Source: COMBO-56-21 sp041559015 | GTDB taxonomy: Archaea > Thermoplasmatota > Thermoplasmata > UBA10834 | Direction of reading: 5' to 3' | Length of the DNA stretch: 18,145 nt | Assembly (NCBI GenBank): GCA_041559015.1 | Contig: JBFFED010000039.1 | Location: 1-18,145 of the forward strand | Shown here: positions 13,130-18,145 of the stretch, piece by piece | Position numbering within the stretch: position 1 is the stretch's first letter | Layout: every line of letters begins with the position of its first letter | Notes under the pieces: model-generated | Told to the model about the DNA's origin: nothing | Seen by the model: the letters and a program-made list of their open reading frames with translations, nothing else | Databases searched by the model: none | Made by a program: the position numbers and the translations under genes

Positions 13130-14185
13130 CTACTTCCTAACGCGGCCTGCTCGACCCCGGGCCGGTTTCTTCTTCCGTTCCTTCCTTGCGCGGTACTTCT
13201 CCGGGATCTCCATCCTGAACCTGCAGAAGTCGTCCCCCCACAGGACAGAGTTCAGGACGACCGTCTTCACAGGCATGCCGAAGGCGACCTCGAATGGCCT
13301 CTTCTCGTATCCCGCGCTGCAGTAGCAGAAGTCCCGAGATATCTCCTCTCCAGTCATAATCGCCTCCCTGGCCAGGGGGCAGTGGCAGTAGTAGTAGCGC
13401 CTCTTCTTCGGATCCCGTTCGCGGAGGCACTCCTTCATCATGTAGGGTATCTTGGTGTGGTAGATGTAGTTCCCCTTGCGGACTCCTCCGGCGACCTCTG
13501 GGTTCTTGCGTATGAATTCCATGCAGAGCCCGTCGATCTCCTGGGTGAAGAACAGCGTCCCGTCCCTCATGTGGCCTTCCAGGAGTTCGGTCATCTTCTG
13601 CCGCCTCTTCGCAAGGTATTCGTCGACGTCCCTGGACTCTCGGAGCATCTCTGTCTCGTCCGTGTAGGCCTCTGGGGGTCCTGCGTGAACGCCTGTCAGA
13701 AGCACAGACCTCGATGTCTCCCTGTCCGTGCCGTCCTGGATGCGTTTCATGAAGTCCTGCGTGAAACTCGGCATCTTCGTGTGCGGGGTGCCGAGCGGTG
13801 GCGGCCTGAAGCCGGAGAACATCTCGTAGTAGGCGGCCTCCCCGACCATGTCCTTGGTGGCGTCAAGGAGCCTGTTGAGCACATCCCCTCCATCCAAGGT
13901 CACGAGCAGCTCCAGCTCGAGGTCCCTGTTGTCGAGGAACCTTGCATATCTGACCAGCCCGATCAGGTTGTCCAGGGTGTTCTCCTTGGTCTTCGCGAGC
14001 TGCCTGATGAACCGCCTCAAGTCCTTGCCAGTTGCGTCCTCCATCGTCTTTCGCGGGCGCGAGCTGCCCAGGAACTCCTCGAACCGCCTGGCGTACCTTA
14101 TGTTTCTCCGGATTGCACTCTCCTTAAGGTTCTTGGGTATTCGCCTTCCCTCCTTTAGAAATGCTCTGAACGCCTTCTCGTCCAC
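13130..14185 (-). CDS. Cysteine-containing protein of unknown function, DUF6144/V4R-like C-terminus
   Basis: About 351 residues. The C-terminal 130 residues contain YYYCHCPLA (264-272), FCYCSAG (286-292), then FEVAFGMPVKTVVLNSVLWG and DDFCRFRMEIP. This order (Cys pairs, Gly-rich turn, G-D-x-x-C-x-F) is that of DUF6144/V4R-like ligand-binding proteins. The N-terminal 100 residues are helical and, with the ESAIRRNIRYARRFEEFL segment, resemble the core-binding domain of tyrosine recombinases, but no catalytic recombinase domain follows. Start: GTG at 14185 follows GGAG by 9 bases, and a TATA-like GTCATATCTAC (about 14221-14231) predicts a start near 14200. GTG at 14203 and ATG at 14236 are alternatives. 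The C-terminal tail is very basic (RKERKKKPARGRAGR). Function unknown; metal or Fe-S binding is plausible. Confidence 0.7.
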   Translation of the reverse strand: MDEKAFRAFLKEGRRIPKNLKESAIRRNIRYARRFEEFLGSSRPRKTMEDATGKDLRRFIRQLAKTKENTLDNLIGLVRYARFLDNRDLELELLVTLDGGDVLNRLLDATKDMVGEAAYYEMFSGFRPPPLGTPHTKMPSFTQDFMKRIQDGTDRETSRSVLLTGVHAGPPEAYTDETEMLRESRDVDEYLAKRRQKMTELLEGHMRDGTLFFTQEIDGLCMEFIRKNPEVAGGVRKGNYIYHTKIPYMMKECLRERDPKKRRYYYCHCPLAREAIMTGEEISRDFCYCSAGYEKRPFEVAFGMPVKTVVLNSVLWGDDFCRFRMEIPEKYRARKERKKKPARGRAGRVRK

Positions 14186-14372
14186 GTCCCTACTCTCCTT
14201 CACGCAGGTAACGCGTTCCGTAGATATGACTACCATCCCTGATACGTGGTCCGCACCTGGGCTCGGACGAGCAGGCCATAAGGGGACCGGAGGGGATGAT
14301 CGGTTCGGAGCGACCCAAGGCGGCCGAATCAATCGAAAGGTACGAAAGCAGGAACGGTGTTACGTGCTTTCC

Positions 14373-14768
14373 ATGGATGATACCGATGTCAAGATACTGA
14401 GCCTCCTGAGGCAGAACTCCAGGATGAAGAACACGGAGATCGCCAGGCGGGTCAGTCTTACCGAGCGGGCCGTACGGGCCAGGATAGAGAAGCTCACCCG
14501 AGAGGGCATGATCAAGAAGTTCACGATTGAGACGGCACCTGTTGGCGTCGAGGGCATAGTCCTAATAGACACGAACGTGGGAAGGACGGCTGCGGTGAAA
14601 GACAAGGCCAGGCAGATGTCGGACAGCGTGTTCGAGTGCACGGGCGAGTATGATGTCGCTGCGAAGCTCAGGGCCGACTCGCTCGATGAGCTGAACAAGA
14701 AGGTGGACGAGCTCCGCGCTTTCCCAGGCGTGATCAGGACTTCGACGCTAGTCAAGCTCAACGAATGA
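14373..14768 (+). CDS. Lrp/AsnC-family transcriptional regulator
   Basis: A 131-residue protein of normal Lrp/AsnC length. Residues 1-50 form the winged helix-turn-helix: DTDVKILSLLRQNSRMKNTE, then IARRVSLTERAVRARIEKL, then REGMIKKF. Residues 55-131 form the RAM effector-binding domain, with GEYDVAAKLRADSLDELNK and the ending TSTLVKLNE. These regulators bind short palindromes as dimers or octamers and sense amino acids or related small molecules (family knowledge). A longer open frame reaching far upstream on this strand is antisense to the DUF6144-like gene and is not used. GGAACGGTGTTAC (14351-14363) just before the start, and the palindrome GGAACGGTTCC after the gene (14779-14789), share a half site, suggesting autoregulation and control of the nitroreductase; inference. 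Confidence 0.9.
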   Translation: MDDTDVKILSLLRQNSRMKNTEIARRVSLTERAVRARIEKLTREGMIKKFTIETAPVGVEGIVLIDTNVGRTAAVKDKARQMSDSVFECTGEYDVAAKLRADSLDELNKKVDELRAFPGVIRTSTLVKLNE

Positions 14769-14778
14769 CGTACCGGGA

Positions 14779-14800
14779 GGAACGGTTCCCGAGACGGTTC
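14779..14800. promoter_or_regulatory. Candidate Lrp-type operator between the regulator and nitroreductase
   Basis: GGAACGGTTCC (14779-14789) is a perfect 5+1+5 palindrome. ACGGTTC is repeated 12 bases on (14782-14788 and 14794-14800), close to one helical turn. GGAACGGT also occurs at 14351-14358 just before the regulator's start codon. The palindrome sits inside a short hairpin CGGGA...TCCCG (14774-14791), so a 3' hairpin of the regulator mRNA is the alternative reading. Confidence 0.4.
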
Positions 14801-14843
14801 TGCCCGCGGCTGGTAGGGTCCTTATCAAGTCTGAGAAACACTA

Positions 14844-14857
14844 GCAAAGGTTAATAC
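14844..14857 (+). promoter_or_regulatory. BRE/TATA element of the nitroreductase gene
   Basis: GCAAAGGTTAATAC; predicted start near 14880, about 10 bases before the ATG at 14890. Its first bases match the tRNA-Ile promoter (TAGCAAAG in both). Confidence 0.55.
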
Positions 14858-14889
14858 TCCATCCGACCGTTTAGCGCGACAGTGACCCA

Positions 14890-15408
14890 ATGGAATTGAT
14901 GGATGCCATCAGGACCAGGAGGAGCGTCAGGAAGTACAGGCCGACCCCTGTCGCGGAGTCAACCCTCAAAGATGTCCTGAACGCCGCGCGCTTGGCCCCG
15001 TCAGCTGATAACGCCCAGCCTTGGAAGATCGTGGTCGTGAGGGACGAGCAGGTCAAGCTGAAGCTCGCGGCCGCATGCAACGGCCAGAAGTTCATCGCGC
15101 AGGCGCCTCTGGTCCTGGTCGCGTGCGGCCTTCCGGACGAGGCCTTCCAGACGGTAGGCGGGTACATGAGCAGCCACGTGATCGACGTGTCCATCGCTGT
15201 CGATCATCTCACACTAGCCGCCCATGCGCTCGGCCTGGGCACATGCTGGATAGCATGGTTCAAGGAGGACAAGGTCAGGGAGATACTGGGCGTCCCCGAG
15301 GACGTCAGGGTGATCGCCCTGACACCGCTTGGATATCCCGACGAGACCCCGGAGAAGACCCCGAGGAAGAACCTCGAGGAGCTGGTGGTCTACGAGAGAT
15401 ATCAGTAA
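14890..15408 (+). CDS. Nitroreductase-family FMN oxidoreductase
   Basis: A 172-residue cytoplasmic flavoprotein of the nitroreductase superfamily, which usually works as a dimer and passes two electrons from NAD(P)H to a substrate. Seen: the N-terminal FMN phosphate-binding RTRRSVRKYRPTPV (8-21), APSADNAQPW (36-45), the central AVDHLTLAAHALGLGTCWIAW (residues about 103-123), and the C-terminal LGYPDETPEKTPRKNLEELV with the basic FMN-contacting region. The length is at the short end for the family, which is usual for archaeal members. Physiological substrate unknown. Its own promoter lies directly upstream. The Lrp-type palindrome between it and the regulator gene suggests regulation by that protein. 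A hairpin follows its stop codon. Confidence 0.92.
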   Translation: MELMDAIRTRRSVRKYRPTPVAESTLKDVLNAARLAPSADNAQPWKIVVVRDEQVKLKLAAACNGQKFIAQAPLVLVACGLPDEAFQTVGGYMSSHVIDVSIAVDHLTLAAHALGLGTCWIAWFKEDKVREILGVPEDVRVIALTPLGYPDETPEKTPRKNLEELVVYERYQ

Positions 15409-15411
15409 CCT

Positions 15412-15441
15412 CCTCGTGCTGGTCCTGCGCCAGATACGAGG
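15412..15441 (+). terminator. Hairpin after the nitroreductase gene
   Basis: CCTCGT (15412-15417) pairs with ACGAGG (15436-15441), and the inner CTGG (15419-15422) with CCAG (15430-15433), leaving a 7-base loop and a small internal bulge. It begins four bases after the stop. No T-run follows, so termination or mRNA 3'-end protection are both possible. Confidence 0.35.
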
Positions 15442-15493
15442 TCACCACTAAACCCTTCGACGCAGCGCCCCCCGGCTCAGGAGATGCGAACGC

Positions 15494-16759
15494 ATGGCCT
15501 CCAAAGGGATAACCCGGTCAGGAGAAGCCTACTGTCTGGCTTGCCATCAGGTAGTCGAGCGGGAGGCGGCCAGGTGCGAAGGATGTCTTTCTGAGCTGAC
15601 GGACGAGGTCAAGGCCTTCGCCTGCCCCAAGTGCAAGACCGTCATGGCACTGGGTGATCCGCAGTGCCCCACATGCGGCCTCAAATTCAAGGTCAGGGCG
15701 ATAAGGCCGAAGGAGCCGGCGAAGGACGACCAGCTCTTGATGAAACTCATCGAGTGGGGTGAGAAGGGCTCCGAGAAGACGGCCAGGCCTGCTGAGAACA
15801 CGGCGGCCGAGGCTCAGGCGCAGAGGTCCCCGGCAGAGGCGGAACGCTTCCGCAAGCTCACGGACCTCAAGGAGAGCATAAAGGAGCTGATGGCGAACAG
15901 ATCCGAGATGCTCGAGCGCATGGAGGCTCGGCTTGAGCAACAGAAGTCAAGGCTCGCCCAGATCTCGGAGGCGAAGGACAGTGCCTCTGCGGCGGAACAG
16001 ATAGAGGCGGACATCATGTCCCTGGCGGATGAGATGGCGGACATAACGATGCTGCAGGCGCATATGGACGCCCTTTCGGACGAGATATCCTCGCTCATGG
16101 AATCAGTGGATGTGAGCGCTTCCGTGAAGGAACGCGGGCTGGCAGCCCGCGCACTCAGGAAGAAGCTGGAGTCGAAGGAGAGAGAGGTGGATGAGCTCAG
16201 GGAGAGAGAGCAGCTGCTGATCAAGCGCGAGGAGATGGTCGACCGCAAGATACAGGCATACGCGCAGAAGAAGAAGCAGCTCGACGACATCGAGGAGGAC
16301 CTTAAGGCGCGCCTTTCACGGCTCGAGGCCGACCGCGAGGAACTCGAACGGCTCAAGGCAGAGGCCGAGGGCGCCAGGACGGATTCGGACAGGGAGGCGG
16401 CCGCGGCGCAGTGGGAGGAGACGAGAAAGACCGTCGCAAGGAGGCTGCTGAGCCTCAGATCAACCATCGAATTCCATCGCACGGGCAAGGAGACCACCAA
16501 GGAAGAGATAGAGTCTGCCGAGGTCGACCTGGACGAGGCGATATCTCATGTCGAGCAACAGCTCGGCGCCCTCATACTAGAGAAGATAGAGGTCCAGACG
16601 GACATGCAGGAGGCAGCGCTTGTCGATGAGGACCTCAGAAGGCTCCTGAAGGTCCTGGACCAGATGCTCGGCCAGTTGCCTGAGGATGCGATAGACAGGT
16701 TCTCGAATTCCGAGGACTTCAGCCTGTACGAGAGAGTGTTAGACCGATTCAAGATATGA
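15494..16759 (+). CDS. Double zinc-ribbon protein with long coiled coil
   Basis: A 421-residue protein. The N-terminal 65 residues hold four CxxC pairs (C14/C17, C28/C31, C44/C47, C58/C61) with spacers of 10, 12 and 10 residues, i.e. two zinc ribbons in tandem. A low-complexity linker (about 72-115) follows, then a charged, heptad-like coiled coil from about 118 to 310 rich in Glu, Lys, Arg and Leu (for example KLESKEREVDELRERE), and a helical C-terminal part ending LYERVLDRFKI. No signal peptide or membrane segment. I know no function. It resembles archaeal zinc-ribbon/coiled-coil scaffolds and precedes another coiled-coil protein on the same strand. The ATG has GGAG (about 15480) 10 bases upstream. 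Confidence 0.85.
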   Translation: MASKGITRSGEAYCLACHQVVEREAARCEGCLSELTDEVKAFACPKCKTVMALGDPQCPTCGLKFKVRAIRPKEPAKDDQLLMKLIEWGEKGSEKTARPAENTAAEAQAQRSPAEAERFRKLTDLKESIKELMANRSEMLERMEARLEQQKSRLAQISEAKDSASAAEQIEADIMSLADEMADITMLQAHMDALSDEISSLMESVDVSASVKERGLAARALRKKLESKEREVDELREREQLLIKREEMVDRKIQAYAQKKKQLDDIEEDLKARLSRLEADREELERLKAEAEGARTDSDREAAAAQWEETRKTVARRLLSLRSTIEFHRTGKETTKEEIESAEVDLDEAISHVEQQLGALILEKIEVQTDMQEAALVDEDLRRLLKVLDQMLGQLPEDAIDRFSNSEDFSLYERVLDRFKI

Positions 16760-16764
16760 GAAGC

Positions 16765-16820
16765 GATTAAATGCATGAGCGGGCATATTGAACAACCCGA
16801 TTCGGAGCAGAAGCCCGAAT
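16765..16820 (+). promoter_or_regulatory. Upstream region of the DUF835 gene: weak TATA and inverted repeat
   Basis: The 104-base gap before the DUF835 gene holds an AT-rich GATTAAATGC (16765-16774) that may act as TATA, with a long leader (about 70 bases). It also holds an inverted repeat, ATTCGG (16800-16805) and CCGAAT (16815-16820), with a 9-base loop. The same half-site sequence occurs as the repeat around the mevalonate kinase TATA box. Promoter strength and function are uncertain. Confidence 0.3.
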
Positions 16821-16863
16821 AGAAACCCCCCAAGCAAAGTGCAGTACACGGAGCCGTTCCAAC

Positions 16864-18145
16864 ATGGGTCTCAGGGACAAGGCCAGGGAAAGCGTCTCAA
16901 GGCAGCCAGAGGAATCAAGGGCTCCCCAGGCCGAGGAAGTCGTTGCTGACGAGCGGACAGAGGCCGAGGGGCCTCAGCCAGAGCCGAAGGTGCCCGCGCT
17001 GGAGCAAAGCGTCACGTATCTTGTGGAGGAGGAGAAGCCGGACCTCATCTACACCCTTTTCTCGGAAGCCACGCGTGGCGGAATGAAGGGGATGATCATC
17101 TCAAGGACCTACCCCAAGAACCTCAGGAAGTCCCTGAAACTCCAGGACGTACCCATCTACTGGCTGACCAACGCGATGAGCGAGGAGGCCATAGGCCCCA
17201 AGGACCTCGAGCGGCTCACCCTCAACGTTAGGAGGTTCATGGAGGATGGCGGCGGCCAGCTGGTCCTCATAGACTCGCTTGAGTACATCATAACCAACAA
17301 CAAATTCGTGAGCGTCCTGAGGCTCATACAGACTGTGAGGGACCTAGTGGCCATACACAAGGCTGTGGGGCTGGTCGGGCTCAAGGCATCTACCCTCGAG
17401 CCCGCAAAGCTCGGTTCGATACAGAGGGAACTTGAGTTGTTCTCCGGCGAGAAGCCTATCCAGCTCCCGGACAGGAGCAAGGCCGAGGCCGAGGCCGTCG
17501 CCGAGCTCAAGGAGGACGAGATCCTGGTCGAGTCGGAGAAGCTGGAAGAGCGGAAGAAGACGCTCGCCACCCAGGCCGCAACGGTCTCCGCGGAGGCGGA
17601 GAAGCTCGCGGCTGACAGAGCCGATCTCGAGAGGGAACGCCAGGAGGTCAGGCAGACGCTCGTGCGAGTCCGTCAGACCAGAAAGGAGCTGGAGAACTTC
17701 AGGATCAAGCTCACGAGCGAGGAGGCCGAGCTCACCTCCAAGGTGAGGGCGAAGCTCGCAAAGGAGATGCAAGCTCTCGATTCCAAGAGGACCAACCTCG
17801 AGATGATGGAGAAGGAGATCGAATCGAGGTATCAACAACTTGACAAGATTGTCAGTCTCAAGACCGAACAGAGGATGGTCGAGGTCCAGGGAGAGAAGAA
17901 GCGGCTCGAGCAGGAACGGCAGAAGATATCCGAGCTCATGGAGGATGTGCAGGCTGAGAAGAGCGCCCTCGAGGAGCGCGTCCAGGCGATCCAGGAGAAC
18001 GAGGAGGCGCTTGAGAGGACTCTCCAGGATGCCAAGGAGCGCGAGAAGAAGCTCGTCGAGAAAGAGCATGCAATTGCGCTCGATAAGGTGGAGATCGAGA
18101 AGGCCCGCGCCGGGATGGACACCGAGCGGAAGGAACTCGAGAGGC
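16864..18145 (+). CDS. DUF835-domain protein with long coiled coil (3' end beyond window)
   Basis: Open from the ATG at 16864 to the end of the window (427 codons, no stop). Residues 1-48 are charged and probably disordered. Residues 49-194 form a DUF835 domain: VTYLVEEEKPDLIY, GMIISRTYPKNLRK (76-89), PIYWLTN, and QLVLIDSLEYII (132-143). From about 205 onward the chain is a continuous coiled coil of Glu/Lys/Leu heptads (for example VESEKLEERKKTL, KREL-like repeats), with no membrane segment seen so far. DUF835 is an archaeal domain of unknown function, often joined to signalling modules (family knowledge). It lies 104 bases after the zinc-ribbon coiled-coil gene on the same strand. GGAG lies 11 bases before the start. 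Confidence 0.85.
   Translation, partial: MGLRDKARESVSRQPEESRAPQAEEVVADERTEAEGPQPEPKVPALEQSVTYLVEEEKPDLIYTLFSEATRGGMKGMIISRTYPKNLRKSLKLQDVPIYWLTNAMSEEAIGPKDLERLTLNVRRFMEDGGGQLVLIDSLEYIITNNKFVSVLRLIQTVRDLVAIHKAVGLVGLKASTLEPAKLGSIQRELELFSGEKPIQLPDRSKAEAEAVAELKEDEILVESEKLEERKKTLATQAATVSAEAEKLAADRADLERERQEVRQTLVRVRQTRKELENFRIKLTSEEAELTSKVRAKLAKEMQALDSKRTNLEMMEKEIESRYQQLDKIVSLKTEQRMVEVQGEKKRLEQERQKISELMEDVQAEKSALEERVQAIQENEEALERTLQDAKEREKKLVEKEHAIALDKVEIEKARAGMDTERKELER

Noticed and set aside
13118..14158. 346-codon open frame on the plus strand
   Set aside because: Antisense to the DUF6144-like gene and starting inside tRNA-Ile; it has no recognisable motif, while the minus-strand frame has a clear domain.
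13130..14185. Integrase or mobile-element origin for the gene next to tRNA-Ile
   Set aside because: A tRNA-adjacent gene with a recombinase-like N-terminus invites this, but the catalytic R-H-R-Y domain is absent and no direct repeat of the tRNA 3' end was seen nearby.
13848..14372. Long N-terminal extension of the Lrp/AsnC frame
   Set aside because: The extension is antisense to the DUF6144-like gene; the ATG at 14373 gives a full-length Lrp/AsnC protein.
17344..18069. 241-codon leucine-rich frame on the minus strand
   Set aside because: It is the mirror of the Glu/Lys coiled coil on the plus strand (GAG reads as CTC/Leu in antisense), not a separate protein.
1..18145. CRISPR arrays, insertion sequences or rRNA
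   Set aside because: No regularly spaced direct repeats, transposase motifs with terminal repeats, or rRNA-like stretches were seen.

Overview
The window reads as a stretch of archaeal chromosome from a GC-rich member of the Thermoplasmatota (or a close relative); this placement is an inference. It rests on a class II HMG-CoA reductase, an archaeal mevalonate kinase, an archaeal-type single-chain pheT, an archaeal pantetheine-phosphate adenylyltransferase, tandem single-domain KaiC-like ATPases, a DUF835 protein, an Lrp/AsnC regulator, class II tRNA-Ser and tRNA-Ile without encoded CCA, and BRE/TATA-like promoters with very short leaders. I see no insertion sequence, CRISPR array, rRNA, integrase gene or other sign of a mobile element. 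Genes are tightly packed on both strands and several convergent pairs overlap at their 3' ends.

Left part (1-5200): the 3' end of a CDF metal transporter gene meets an isoprenoid cluster. On the minus strand lie HMG-CoA reductase, a polyprenol/dolichol/phytol-kinase-like membrane protein and a divergent thymidylate-kinase-fold protein. Mevalonate kinase diverges on the plus strand. The shared intergenic region carries two strong inverted repeats, one between the HMGR TATA box and its start codon and one bracketing the mevalonate kinase TATA box. A tiny zinc-ribbon membrane protein that appears to start at CTG follows, then a fusion of pantetheine-phosphate adenylyltransferase with an ITP/XTP phosphatase-like domain.

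Middle (5165-9974): two cysteine-rich small proteins in a tight operon behind a palindromic promoter, a DMT/EamA transporter, tRNA-Ser(TGA), pheT and an MFS transporter.

Right part (10042-18145): two translationally coupled KaiC-like ATPases, a C45-type Ntn-hydrolase, tRNA-Ile(GAT), a DUF6144/V4R-like cysteine protein of unknown function, an Lrp/AsnC regulator, a nitroreductase, and two consecutive long coiled-coil proteins. The first coiled-coil protein starts with a double zinc ribbon. The second starts with a DUF835 domain and runs off the window.

The most promising undescribed biology is: (i) the mevalonate/polyprenol-kinase/atypical-kinase cluster with its palindromic promoters; (ii) the zinc-ribbon coiled-coil plus DUF835 coiled-coil pair, whose DUF835 domain looks like a P-loop-less relative of the KaiC-like ATPases 6 kb upstream; (iii) the two-gene Cys-module operon; and (iv) apparent CTG start codons. 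No database search was possible, so all family names come from motif recognition.
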